A stretch of DNA of 46,210 bases from Rhodohalobacter halophilus (GTDB lineage Bacteria; Bacteroidota; Rhodothermia; Balneolales; Balneolaceae), in NCBI RefSeq assembly GCF_001715195.1, contig NZ_MDWE01000026.1, positions 1 through 46,210 of the forward strand. The letters are read 5' to 3'. Below the pieces are notes generated by a model that was not told the origin of the DNA, did not search any database, and saw only the letters and a list, made by a program, of their open reading frames with translations. Each line of letters begins with the position of its first letter. The first letter of the stretch is position 1. The translations under genes were made by a program, and so were the position numbers. Positions 25,241 through 33,253 of the stretch are shown in pieces.

Positions 25241-25978
25241 ATGAAACACGCAGTCGTTACGGGGGCCAGCCGAGGAATTGGCAAAGCAATTACCGATAAG
25301 TTATTGAAGGAGAAGTTTAGGGTCACCGGTACACGGAGAGGCTCAGAGTTTCCGGTTGATTTTCAAACTTCAGACCATTTTCACGGTGTGCAGGTTGATC
25401 TGGGGGATTTTGAACAAATAGAGTCGAAACTCAAACCATTATTTTTTGCAAACAAATACTTTCCGGATGTTTTGATAAACAATGCGGGTATTTTTCAGGA
25501 TGCAGATTTTAAGGTCAGTGACACAGACTGGCTGGCAGTTTGGGATCGTACGATGAACGTCAACCTTCGGTCTTCAGCCCTGCTTACCAAATGGTTTATC
25601 AATGCTCATTCAGAGAACAAAAGCGAAGGAATTGTGATCAACATCTCTTCCCGAGCGGCATACCGGGGCGATACCCAGGAATATGCCGCATATGCTGCAT
25701 CTAAAGCGGGGATGGCCGCTTTTACCAAAAGCATTGCCAGAGATTTCAGCAGAAAAGGAATTGTAGCTTATACAGTTGCACCGGGTTTCATCGAAACGGA
25801 TATGGCGAAGGAATCGGTTGAGATACTGGGCGCCGAAGCTTTGACTAAACGATCAGCTTTTGATGAAATCACGCAGCCCGAAGAAGTTGCGAATCTGGTA
25901 GCTTTTCTGGCTAAAGGTGAGGTAAAACACATGTCGGGATCGACGTTGCACATCAATGGCGGTTCGTATATGGTATAG
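25241..25978 (+). CDS. SDR-family oxidoreductase
   Basis: A 245-residue classical short-chain dehydrogenase/reductase. It shows TGASRGIG (cofactor loop, residues 7-14), NNAG near residue 80, the catalytic Ser in NISSRAAYRG, the YAAYAASKAG Tyr-Lys pair, and APGFIETDM after the active site. The end (MSGSTLHINGGSYMV) is like that of 3-oxoacyl-ACP reductases (FabG). Substrate not determined. It precedes IDI-2 by about 50 bp and may share its transcript. Confidence 0.87.
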   Translation: MKHAVVTGASRGIGKAITDKLLKEKFRVTGTRRGSEFPVDFQTSDHFHGVQVDLGDFEQIESKLKPLFFANKYFPDVLINNAGIFQDADFKVSDTDWLAVWDRTMNVNLRSSALLTKWFINAHSENKSEGIVINISSRAAYRGDTQEYAAYAASKAGMAAFTKSIARDFSRKGIVAYTVAPGFIETDMAKESVEILGAEALTKRSAFDEITQPEEVANLVAFLAKGEVKHMSGSTLHINGGSYMV

Positions 25979-26026
25979 ATCATAATCAGAACAGGGAATC
26001 AGAATTTTTACTAAACTAATAACACT

Positions 26027-27046
26027 ATGTCGATACAGGAGCGAAAAAAAGATCATGTAGATCTGACCGCTTACAGTGACGTTTTTTACCGAAAAACTAC
26101 CGGTTTTGAAGCATACGATTTTATGCACAATGCTCTGCCCGAAGTGAATCCGGCTGAGGTGGATGTAACGGCATCACTCTTGGGGCGTACATTTTCGCTG
26201 CCTCTGTTCATATCCTCGATGACGGGTGGGTATACTGAAGCGGGATCAGTTAATTCCATCATCGCGAAATGTTGCCAGGAGAATAATCTGCCGTTTGGGG
26301 TTGGCAGCCAGCGGGCCATGCTCGAAGATGAAAGGCAGATCGAGTCATTTTCTGTAGTACGGGAGCATGCGCCCGATGCATTTATATCGGCAAATATTGG
26401 CGGCGCACAGTTGATCGGTGGTTTGAACAGTGATAAACTGAACCTTTTGGTTAACTCCATTCAGGCCGATGCTATCATTGTGCATCTTAACCCTCTTCAG
26501 GAATTAATGCAGCCTGAGGGAGATCACGATTTTGCAGGTATTGAGAAAGGAATTGAGTATTTGATTGCAAATAGCCCTGTTCCTGTTATGATTAAGGAGA
26601 CCGGAGCGGGAATATCGGGTTCGGTGGCACGCCGGTTGCTGGCAATGGGTGCCGACTGTATCGATGTGGCCGGAGCCGGTGGAACCAGCTGGGCCAAGGT
26701 TGAGAATCTTCGTGAAAGGCAAAAAAACCCGATGCATCAGTTTGATGACTGGGGAATCCCAACCGTGGAGTGTTTGAATCAAATTGCCCCGCTGAAAGAT
26801 GAATTTCGTTTTGATCTGATTGCATCCGGAGGGATCCGTTCTTCCTTTGATGTAGTAAAAGCGATTGCGCTGGGGGCTGATTTTGCCGCTACTGCTCAGC
26901 CAGTTATACACGCCATCAAAGAGAAAGGGGAAGAGGGTGTACAAGAGTTGATTAGCAACTGGAGTCGGGATTTAAAATATATCCTGGCCCTGTTGGGGTG
27001 TAAATCTTTGAATGAAGTACACTCAGGACTGTTGAGAACGGTTTAG
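26027..27046 (+). CDS. fni: Isopentenyl-diphosphate delta-isomerase, type 2
   Basis: Interconverts isopentenyl and dimethylallyl diphosphate using reduced FMN, supplying both isoprenoid building blocks. The 339-residue TIM-barrel protein begins with the family signature ERKKDHVDL. It also has SSMTGGYTEAG (FMN and diphosphate binding), VGSQRAML, SANIGGAQL, HLNPLQELMQPEGD, and IASGGIRSSFDVVKAIALGA near the end. Length is normal. It appears to be co-transcribed with the SDR upstream and perhaps the ABM and OsmC genes downstream (48- and 12-bp gaps). Confidence 0.94.
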   Translation: MSIQERKKDHVDLTAYSDVFYRKTTGFEAYDFMHNALPEVNPAEVDVTASLLGRTFSLPLFISSMTGGYTEAGSVNSIIAKCCQENNLPFGVGSQRAMLEDERQIESFSVVREHAPDAFISANIGGAQLIGGLNSDKLNLLVNSIQADAIIVHLNPLQELMQPEGDHDFAGIEKGIEYLIANSPVPVMIKETGAGISGSVARRLLAMGADCIDVAGAGGTSWAKVENLRERQKNPMHQFDDWGIPTVECLNQIAPLKDEFRFDLIASGGIRSSFDVVKAIALGADFAATAQPVIHAIKEKGEEGVQELISNWSRDLKYILALLGCKSLNEVHSGLLRTV

Positions 27047-27093
27047 TTTTATACAATCATGCAGGATAACGTTAACTTAGTTGGAGGGAATAG

Positions 27094-27390
27094 ATGTACG
27101 GATTGATCGGGCAGATGAAAGCCAAAAGCGGATCACGGGATGAACTGATAGAAATTTTGCTGGCCGGTACTCAAAATATGCCGGGCTGCATCCAGTATGT
27201 GATTTCAAAAGATGTGGACGATGAGAACGGAATCTGGATTACAGAGATCTGGGAGACGAAAAATGATCATGAAAACTCACTTCAGCTTCCTGAGGTGCAA
27301 TCTGCCATTGCAAAAGGCCGTGAGTTTATTGCCGGCTTTGGTGCCCGGCATGAGCTGGATCCTGTTGGTGGGTTCGGGTTGAGTGACTGA
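27094..27390 (+). CDS. Antibiotic biosynthesis monooxygenase (ABM) domain protein
   Basis: A 98-residue dimeric alpha-beta-barrel protein. It shows the ABM pattern: MYGLIGQMKAKSGSRDELIEIL, then MPGCIQYVISKD, then WITEIWETKNDHENS. Most members are small quinol or haem-type monooxygenases or detoxification proteins; no catalytic residue decides the substrate here. It is followed by an OsmC gene after 12 bp, so the two are one transcriptional unit. Confidence 0.85.
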   Translation: MYGLIGQMKAKSGSRDELIEILLAGTQNMPGCIQYVISKDVDDENGIWITEIWETKNDHENSLQLPEVQSAIAKGREFIAGFGARHELDPVGGFGLSD

Positions 27391-27401
27391 TCGGATAAAT
27401 C

Positions 27402-27875
27402 ATGGCAACATATTGTGCGGAAATTAAATGGGAGAGAAACGGAGCGCCGTTTCAACAGTCGGATTACAGCCGGGTTCACAGATGGTTGTTCGACGGCGGA
27501 GATGTGATAAAAGCAACTGCTTCGCTACATATCGTTCCGGAACCACATGCTATCCCAAACGCCGTAGACCCTGAGGAGGCATTCATTGCATCCATTTCAA
27601 GTTGTCACATGCTTTGGTTTCTGGCCATTGCTTCAAGAAAAGGTTTTGTGGTAGACAGCTACTCCGACTGTGCAGAGGGCGTAATGGAGAAAAATGAAAA
27701 GGGAGAGCTGGCTATTACGAATGTGGACCTTCATCCGGTTGTTTCATACTCACCAGAGAAGGTTCCCGATACGGAGTCAGATCAAAAAATGCATCAAGAA
27801 GCACACCAAAAATGTTTTATTGCCAACTCGGTAAAATCGGAAATTCGTATTTATTCAAAAATAGAGGTGTCGTAA
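27402..27875 (+). CDS. OsmC-family peroxiredoxin
   Basis: A 157-residue OsmC/Ohr-fold protein that would reduce organic hydroperoxides with two cysteines. The peroxidatic cysteine is C68 (IASISSCHMLWFL) and the partner is C138 (EAHQKCFIANSVK), both in the positions expected for OsmC. DPEEAFIASISSC is the family signature. It is paired with the ABM protein upstream, which fits oxidative or electrophile stress defence. No MarR-like OhrR regulator lies nearby. Confidence 0.88.
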   Translation: MATYCAEIKWERNGAPFQQSDYSRVHRWLFDGGDVIKATASLHIVPEPHAIPNAVDPEEAFIASISSCHMLWFLAIASRKGFVVDSYSDCAEGVMEKNEKGELAITNVDLHPVVSYSPEKVPDTESDQKMHQEAHQKCFIANSVKSEIRIYSKIEVS

Positions 27876-28026
27876 CTCCTGTTGTTGAAAATTTCCTGCT
27901 CGCTACTCTCTTCCTCAAAATAGATTGATCTTTTTTGACAGTCTTTATTGACAGGCTGCGCTTATATATCTGGAATATCGTCTCAAGTGGCGTATCAATA
28001 CAACAGATTAACGATTACAACCAGAT

Positions 28027-29694
28027 ATGAAAAAGCTATTACTACTAATTACAGCTCTATTACTTTTAGGGTGCAGCGCAACAACTGAAAATTCAGAAAT
28101 TTACACACTTAACACAAATGTGAATCCCGAGGATGCAGGTTCTGTTTCACCGGCTCAGGGGGAGTTTGATGAAGGTACCGAGGTGACAGTTAATGCATCT
28201 GCCAACGAAGGATGGGTGTTTTCCGGTTGGCAGGGAGATCATAACGGATCCTCCAACCCGGCCACAATTGTGATGAACAGCGATAAAAGCGTAACGGCGA
28301 TGTTTGAGGTGCGCGAATATGATCTGACACTGAATACCGAAGGAAGCGGATCCATTCAGGAGCAGATTGTCACTTCCAAGACAGAAAGTTACCAGGAGGG
28401 CACTGCAGTTCAATTGACAGCCGTTCCTGATGATGGGTGGGAATTTGTGGAATGGACAGGGGATCTGACCGGATCCTCAAACCCGGAAACCATTACCATC
28501 GACAGTGAGAAAAATGTGACTGCAGTTTTTGCAATGTCCACCTATGAAATTACAACAGAGACAGTGGGTGAGGGTGAAATTGTTGAGCAGATCATCTCAT
28601 CAGAATCTGAAGAGGTTGAATACGGAACAGTGATCGAATATACGGCTGTTCCTGCAGAAGGGTGGGTGTTTGTCGAGTGGTCCGGAGATATTTCAGGAGA
28701 GGAAAATCCAATAGAGGTTACGGTAGAAGGGAATATGAATATCGTTGCCAATTTTGAGGAGGAGCCGGCTCCTGCTAATGCCACGACCTGGTACGATACC
28801 GGCAGCAGTGCCCGACTGAATATTGTGGACTTTTTATCAGATGATATCGGATGGGTTGGCGGTGAGGGCCTGATTGCCAAAACGACTGACGGCGGGGTCA
28901 CCTGGACCTTTCAGATGGAAGATGATTTTGTTGTTACCGATCTACAGATGATTGACGAAAATGTTGGTTTTGTAACCGGTACCGTATACGGTGATTTTAC
29001 AGGAGATGAGGGAATTTATCGCACAACAGATGGCGGTGATAACTGGGATCTGGTTTTTGCAACAAGCGAAGAGCCACGAACTCTGTTTTTCATAGATGAA
29101 AATACCGGGTGGGTTGCCGGTGTAAATGATCTGATTCTAAAAACAGAAGATGGCGGCGATACCTGGACAGTTCAGGATCAGTTTGTTGGAGCCTTTGGCG
29201 GTGCCGAATCGTTCTGGATCAATGATCTCTTCTTTATGGATGAAAATATGGGCTGGGGTGCAGGTCACTACTCACCGGCTGATAATCGCCTGATTATTTA
29301 TACAGAAGATGGCGGTGATACCTGGGAAGTTGTGTACGATTATCAGGGCGGTCCGTTCAATTTTATCTATATGACGAACGAAGAGGAGGGAGTAACAGGT
29401 TCGGGGCGATCCGTTTTTAAAATTTGGAACAACGCTGAGAGTACAAGCTTACGGTTGACTCATCCTGTTTTTTCTTCTGCACAAGACGTTACATTCAAGA
29501 CATTCCGACACGGTTACGTGATTGGAAGAAATTTTGAGAATATCTCTGAAAGCTTTTTATATGAAACCACGGACGCCGGCGGTACATGGACTCAGGTAGA
29601 AACGGAAGACCTTATGGGAGGTTCATCGATCGATATCGGGACCGACTATCTCTGGGTTGCCACCGGACCGTTTGTGGTGAAAGTTGAAATGTAA
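28027..29694 (+). CDS. Lipoprotein with three B-repeats and a Ycf48-like propeller
   Basis: A 555-residue surface-type lipoprotein, anchored at C16 (LLLLGCSA). Residues about 22-240 hold three divergent InlB B-type repeats of about 70-75 residues each, recognisable by GWVFSGWQGDHNGSSNP, GWEFVEWTGDLTGSSNP and GWVFVEWSGDISGEENP. Residues about 255-555 form a beta-propeller of the Ycf48/BNR type, with repeated TTDGG-x-TW motifs (KTTDGGVTW, RTTDGGDNW, KTEDGGDTW, YTEDGGDTW, ETTDAGGTW). The B-repeats probably act as a stalk or spacer and the propeller as a binding head. Ligand unknown. It is monocistronic with a strong terminator. Confidence 0.82.
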   Translation: MKKLLLLITALLLLGCSATTENSEIYTLNTNVNPEDAGSVSPAQGEFDEGTEVTVNASANEGWVFSGWQGDHNGSSNPATIVMNSDKSVTAMFEVREYDLTLNTEGSGSIQEQIVTSKTESYQEGTAVQLTAVPDDGWEFVEWTGDLTGSSNPETITIDSEKNVTAVFAMSTYEITTETVGEGEIVEQIISSESEEVEYGTVIEYTAVPAEGWVFVEWSGDISGEENPIEVTVEGNMNIVANFEEEPAPANATTWYDTGSSARLNIVDFLSDDIGWVGGEGLIAKTTDGGVTWTFQMEDDFVVTDLQMIDENVGFVTGTVYGDFTGDEGIYRTTDGGDNWDLVFATSEEPRTLFFIDENTGWVAGVNDLILKTEDGGDTWTVQDQFVGAFGGAESFWINDLFFMDENMGWGAGHYSPADNRLIIYTEDGGDTWEVVYDYQGGPFNFIYMTNEEEGVTGSGRSVFKIWNNAESTSLRLTHPVFSSAQDVTFKTFRHGYVIGRNFENISESFLYETTDAGGTWTQVETEDLMGGSSIDIGTDYLWVATGPFVVKVEM

Positions 29695-29717
29695 TCAGAT
29701 ATAGAATATGATTAAAT

Positions 29718-29755
29718 CAAAGGTCAGGCCGGTAAATCGGTCTGATCTTTTTTTG
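29718..29755 (+). terminator. Terminator after the B-repeat lipoprotein gene
   Basis: AAAGGTCAGGCCG pairs with CGGTCTGATCTTT (two wobble or mismatch positions) around a short loop, followed by a run of T. Confidence 0.8.
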
Positions 29756-29812
29756 TTTGAACTGAATCGAAATCAATTGCTGAGTTTTACGGTATCAGAA
29801 AGAAGCGATTGA

Positions 29813-30481
29813 TCAAAAGAGATCACGGATTGCATCCCGTATTTGTTCAGCTCCACTTTGGGCAGCAGCGCGCAGCGAGTTTTCTACAATTCTGTCTGCA
29901 ATGGTTTGAATGACATCTTCAACTGATTGACGAGCTCCACCCCGACCAAGATCTTGGAGTTCTATTTCTGAGATCTCTACCTGGGCCGAACGCTCCCCAC
30001 CTATTTCGGTATAGAGATCAGCAGTGCCGTCGGTCATGCGAAACTGTTCAATGACCAGCATCGACTCGGAAGCTGAGTCTGAAGAGCTTTGGTTGATGGA
30101 ATTCATAATCTTCCGGAGATTATTATCAGGCATCTGCTGCTCAACAATCACAGAGGGTGAGATGACTTCAAGCTGTTTAACCACCATTTCATCAGAGAAG
30201 AGTGAGCGAATGTCTACCTCGATAGAGATTTCATCTGCAGTAAAGGCGTTCTCCTTATCGAACCCGTCTGGATTTGCAACCTTCAGTCCGGTAATGGAAC
30301 CTTTACCTGAAAAGAGTGAGATGGAGACACCATCTACTGAAACTTTGGTTTGAGTCATTTCGGATCCGATATTTTCAATACCTGATTTAACGATGGAATC
30401 GACCGATAAAGTGAGTATAACGGCTGCAGCAACGAAGACGAAGATGAACCCTGTAAGACCGAGCTTGATGGATCTATTCAT
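29813..30481 (-). CDS. AsmA-like membrane-anchored protein
   Basis: A 222-residue protein with one N-terminal membrane helix (about 9-28) and a periplasmic beta-rich part. SGKGSITGLKVANPDGFDKENAFTADEI is split by the usual AsmA-like turn, followed by SVFSDEM-like and VIEQ segments; this pattern is typical of short AsmA-like or DUF748-like proteins. The C-terminus is an amphipathic helix (SLRAAAQSGAEQIRDAIRDLF). Large AsmA proteins move phospholipids across the envelope; whether this short form does so is unknown. It converges with the preceding lipoprotein and diverges from the acetyltransferase. Confidence 0.65.
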   Translation of the reverse strand: MNRSIKLGLTGFIFVFVAAAVILTLSVDSIVKSGIENIGSEMTQTKVSVDGVSISLFSGKGSITGLKVANPDGFDKENAFTADEISIEVDIRSLFSDEMVVKQLEVISPSVIVEQQMPDNNLRKIMNSINQSSSDSASESMLVIEQFRMTDGTADLYTEIGGERSAQVEISEIELQDLGRGGARQSVEDVIQTIADRIVENSLRAAAQSGAEQIRDAIRDLF

Positions 30482-30638
30482 GAAAGTGGGAGTTGATTTA
30501 AAATTTTACTGTGAAGGCTTTTACCTGAATTCCCGAAAACATGTTTCCAATGCGTTATGAGGACTTATAACGATAAAATTCTTATCCAATATGTATTAAA
30601 TTCAGATGAAATCGAAAACATGATCTTTTAAATTAATT

Positions 30639-31128
30639 ATGAACATCCGTACAGCCATTGCAGCTGATCTGCCTGCGATTGATATAATTTACAACGAAGC
30701 GATTGAAGAGGGCTTTAGAACTGCACACACAGAGCCAATGGGTAAAGATGCTCGGTTAAACTGGTTCAAAAATTTTAATGAGAAGTATCCGCTTTACGTG
30801 TCTGAGGAAGAGAGTGAAGTGACGGGATGGCTATCCATATCACCTTATCGTAAAGGACGTCAGGCACTGTCAGAAACCGCTGAGGTTAGCTTTTATGTGT
30901 CTCGTAATGCAAGGGGGGCAGGGGGTAGGTTCTGCACTTTTAAGCCACGCAATCATTCTGGCAGATCAGCTGAACTTTCATGTATATATTGCCATACTGA
31001 TAGAAACCAACCGGGCGAGCATAGCACTCTTAGAGAAACATCGATTTGAAAAGTGGGGATATCTTCCGGAAGTTATCAGTATGGTTGGGGAGAGGAGAGG
31101 GCAGGATATATATGGGAGGATTTTATAG
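30639..31128 (+). pseudogene. GNAT acetyltransferase (Pat-like), frameshifted
   Basis: Two overlapping frames encode one GNAT-family N-acetyltransferase of about 162 residues. The first (from 30639) gives MNIRTAIAADLPAIDIIYNE and runs to SETAEVSFYVSRNARGAG. The second (to 31128) continues GVGSALLSHAIILADQL, NRASIALLEKHRFEKWGYLP and ends RRGQDIYGRIL. Together they make the acetyl-CoA-binding motif (RNARGAGVGSALL) of the phosphinothricin-acetyltransferase type. The break falls in a GGGGG run near 30917-30922: with four G the frame is restored. It is a true frameshift, a phase-variable tract or a sequencing error; a six-G run lies just upstream. The residues of both halves look well conserved, so the lesion is recent or artefactual. 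Confidence 0.85.
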
Positions 31129-31323
31129 TTTTTGGTCGTAATAAAGTAGTAGTAGGTATTATTATTTCATAGAATTGGTAAAGATTGGGTAAAAAACTTC
31201 ATTATCTGCATTAAAATGCGAAAAAAACGATTTTTTATTTGCCCATTTATAAACCGTTCAATAGTTTAGATGCGAATTCCAGCAATAAATTTGCGTAAAC
31301 GTTAACTAACTAAAGGAGTTATA

Positions 31324-31506
31324 ATGAGCAGAATCGATCAGATTAAAAATATGGTTGCTGAACTGGAAGACGATATGAACAAATTTTACGAGAAGGGAAA
31401 TAAGGCAGCCGGAACAAGAGCTCGTAAGCAGTTACAAGAACTGAAAAAAGTATCTCAGGAAATTCGTCTTGAAATTCAGGATATGAAGAATTCAGGAAAG
31501 GTTTAA
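31324..31506 (+). CDS. Short histone H1-like (Hc1-type) protein
   Basis: A 60-residue, lysine-rich helical protein matching the small Bacteroidota histone H1-like Hc1 family. The sequence MSRIDQIKNMVAELEDDMNK, followed by FYEKGNKAAGTRARKQLQEL and further Lys-rich helix, is close to known members. It probably binds DNA as a nucleoid protein. It has a strong AAAGGAG ribosome site six bases before the ATG and a rho-independent terminator directly after, as expected for an abundant small protein. Confidence 0.88.
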   Translation: MSRIDQIKNMVAELEDDMNKFYEKGNKAAGTRARKQLQELKKVSQEIRLEIQDMKNSGKV

Positions 31507-31526
31507 AAACCCGCTCAAATGAATTT

Positions 31527-31556
31527 AAAAGCCGCTTTTCTGAAGCGGCTTTTTTT
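31527..31556 (+). terminator. Terminator after the histone H1-like gene
   Basis: AAAAGCCGCTT pairs with AAGCGGCTTTT around TTCTG, followed by a T run. Confidence 0.92.
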
Positions 31557-31591
31557 GTTTTAAAAAAGATTAAAAAAGTTCATTGATCGGC

Positions 31592-31623
31592 TTGACATAG
31601 GTAACTGCAACCTCTTATATTTG
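31592..31623 (+). promoter_or_regulatory. Promoter of the tRNA-Asn gene
   Basis: TTGACA (31592-31597) and TATATTTG (31616-31623, a perfect TANNTTTG box) are separated by 18 bases. The tRNA begins 28 bases farther on. This is the clearest Bacteroidota-type promoter in the window. Confidence 0.8.
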
Positions 31624-31651
31624 TGCCCGTTCGATAAGAACAAACACTGAT

Positions 31652-31723
31652 TCCTCGGTAGCTCAGTGGCAGAGCAGTTGACTGTTAATCAATTGGTCGT
31701 AGGTTCGAATCCTACCCGGGGAG
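31652..31723 (+). tRNA. tRNA-Asn (GTT anticodon)
   Basis: A full cloverleaf can be drawn. The acceptor stem TCCTCGG pairs with CCGGGGA (one G-T), with G as discriminator. The D-arm contains AGCTCAGTGGCAGAGC. The anticodon stem GTTGA/TCAAT has the loop CTGTTAA (anticodon GTT), and the T-arm is GTAGG-TTCGAAT-CCTAC. CCA is not encoded. Confidence 0.95.
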
Positions 31724-31729
31724 CTGATC

Positions 31730-31766
31730 AAAGCCTGATTCACATATGTGGGTCAGGCTTTATTTG
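31730..31766 (+). terminator. Terminator after tRNA-Asn
   Basis: AAAGCCTGA pairs with TCAGGCTTT; the loop itself holds the small palindrome CACATATGTG. ATTTG follows. Confidence 0.8.
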
Positions 31767-31952
31767 TTAGTAGGACTTCTCAGCCAATCTATATTCTGAA
31801 CGCTTTTGGATAGATCAAACTCAAATGAATGAAACGATAATATTCTATCCGGATTTGATGGAGTAGATGACCGTATTCTCCAAACGGTCTCAGATTCGTT
31901 CTAATGATTACCATATTTTGAACTAACCGGAATGTAAAATTTCGAATTTAAC

Positions 31953-31983
31953 TTTGAATTTCTATAGTTAGATCTTACATTCA
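31953..31983 (+). promoter_or_regulatory. Promoter of the arsenic operon
   Basis: TTTG (31953-31956) and TACATTCA (31976-31983) are separated by 19 bases, fitting the TTTG/TANNTTTG pattern in most positions. The -7 box touches the operator-like palindrome, so a bound repressor would block it. Confidence 0.45.
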
Positions 31984-31998
31984 TCGTAAAATTACGAT
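31983..31998. promoter_or_regulatory. ArsR operator
   Basis: ATCGTAAAATTACGAT is a near-perfect inverted repeat (arms ATCGTAA and TTACGAT) ending nine bases before the arsR start codon. A further half-site ACGAT follows at 32001-32005. Position and form fit autoregulation by ArsR. Confidence 0.7.
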
Positions 31999-32006
31999 AT
32001 ACGATT

Positions 32007-32339
32007 ATGGCCATTACAAAAGCAGATCTATTTAATAAAAAACAGGTGAGGCTGGCAGAGCTGGCGAAAGCGCTGGGCCATCCCGCACGCATTGCGATTC
32101 TGGAGATTTTGTCTAGACAGAACACGTGTATCTGTGGGGATATCACGGATGAGCTGCCACTGGCACAATCTACAGTATCCCAACACCTGAAAGCGCTCAA
32201 AACGGCCGGAATCATCAAGGGGGAGGTCGAGGGAGTGCGCACCTGCTACTGCCTGGATGAGGGAAATCTGGCTGAAATGAAAAGCTTATTTGAAGAATTA
32301 ATCGAAAAACTATCACCCCAAAATTCAAACTGCTGTTAA
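32007..32339 (+). CDS. arsR: ArsR/SmtB-family arsenite-responsive repressor
   Basis: A 110-residue winged-helix repressor that would leave the operator when arsenite binds. It shows [15 protein letters not shown], the recognition helix [16 protein letters not shown] and the wing [13 protein letters not shown]. Putative As(III) thiolates are C41 and C43 (NTCICGD), equivalent in position to the ELCVCDL-type cysteines of ArsR. C80 and C82 in the wing, and a terminal NCC (109-110), are further candidates. It is the first gene of arsR-arsM-arsC-acr3, and its own operator overlaps the promoter. Confidence 0.9.
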   Translation: MAITKADLFNKKQVRLAELAKALGHPARIAILEILSRQNTCICGDITDELPLAQSTVSQHLKALKTAGIIKGEVEGVRTCYCLDEGNLAEMKSLFEELIEKLSPQNSNCC

Positions 32340-32344
32340 TATTT

Positions 32345-33253
32345 ATGAAAACACGTATGAAGACACCTGAAGAGCTCAAAGAAACTGTTCGAAGAAAGTA
32401 TTCCGAAATCAGTGAACAGGACAAAAATTACAATGCCCGAAGTTGTTGCGGGGCAGGGGGCGATTCCACCAAGGTGTATAACATCATGACGGATGACTAC
32501 AGTGAACTGGAAGGCTACAACTCCGATGCTGATCTTGGACTGGGGTGCGGGCTTCCCACTCAATTTGCACATATCCAAAAAGGAGATTATGTCATCGATC
32601 TGGGATCGGGAGCCGGAAATGACTGCTTTGTGGCTCGGCATGAAACTGGTCCGGAGGGAAAGGTATTGGGTATTGATTTTACAGAGTCCATGATCCGCAA
32701 GGCCAGGGAGAATGCCGATAAGCTCGGATACAACAACGTGGAGTTTCGATTTGGCGACATCGAACAGATGCCGGTTTCTGATAATGTGGCCGATGTAGTT
32801 GTGAGTAACTGTGTCCTGAATCTGGTTCCAAATAAGCCAAACGTTTTTTCTGAAATTTTTCGGGTTCTGAAGCCGGGCGGACATTTCAGTATATCTGATA
32901 TTGTTCTGGAGGGTGATCTGCCGGATGCACTAAGAGAGGATGCTGAAATGTACGCAGGATGTGTTGCCGGTGCCATTCAGAAAGATGAGTACCTAAGCTA
33001 CATTCGGGAGTCCGGATTTGAGAATATCACCATCCAAAAAGAGAAACCGATTACCCTGCCTGAGGATATTCTGTCTCAATACCTGAATGAGGCTGAGATT
33101 GCAGAGTTCAATGAAGGCGGTGCGGGCATCTTCAGTATTACGGTTTTTGCTCAGAAAAAATCGGAGCGTCTGGAAAAAGATAAAAAGAAGCCGTTTACGG
33201 TGATTGCCGGTAACGATTCAGCGTCTTGTGATCCGGAATCGGGGTGTTGCTGA
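32345..33253 (+). CDS. arsM: Arsenite S-adenosylmethionine methyltransferase
   Basis: Methylates As(III) stepwise using SAM, giving methylated, partly volatile arsenicals. The 302-residue class I methyltransferase has the SAM motif VIDLGSGAGNDCFVA, DFTESMIRKA, and FRFGDIEQMPV. The ArsM cysteines are visible: C34/C35 (ARSCCGAGGD), VSNCVLNLVP and MYAGCVAGA, corresponding to the conserved Cys set that binds As(III). A C-terminal tail ends CDPESGCC, adding extra thiols. It starts 5 bp after arsR and its stop overlaps the arsC start codon (TGATG), so the genes are translationally coupled. Confidence 0.93.
   Translation: MKTRMKTPEELKETVRRKYSEISEQDKNYNARSCCGAGGDSTKVYNIMTDDYSELEGYNSDADLGLGCGLPTQFAHIQKGDYVIDLGSGAGNDCFVARHETGPEGKVLGIDFTESMIRKARENADKLGYNNVEFRFGDIEQMPVSDNVADVVVSNCVLNLVPNKPNVFSEIFRVLKPGGHFSISDIVLEGDLPDALREDAEMYAGCVAGAIQKDEYLSYIRESGFENITIQKEKPITLPEDILSQYLNEAEIAEFNEGGAGIFSITVFAQKKSERLEKDKKKPFTVIAGNDSASCDPESGCC

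Noticed and set aside
28027-29000. Repeated DNA in the B-repeat lipoprotein as a CRISPR or tandem DNA repeat
   Set aside because: The repeats are protein-level, diverged and in frame; there are no identical spaced DNA repeats. No CRISPR array was seen anywhere in the window.
31652-32006. Genomic-island attachment at the tRNA-Asn, with the ars operon as cargo
   Set aside because: No integrase and no repeat of the tRNA 3' end is seen between the tRNA and the following genes; codon and base use of the ars genes looks like the neighbours.
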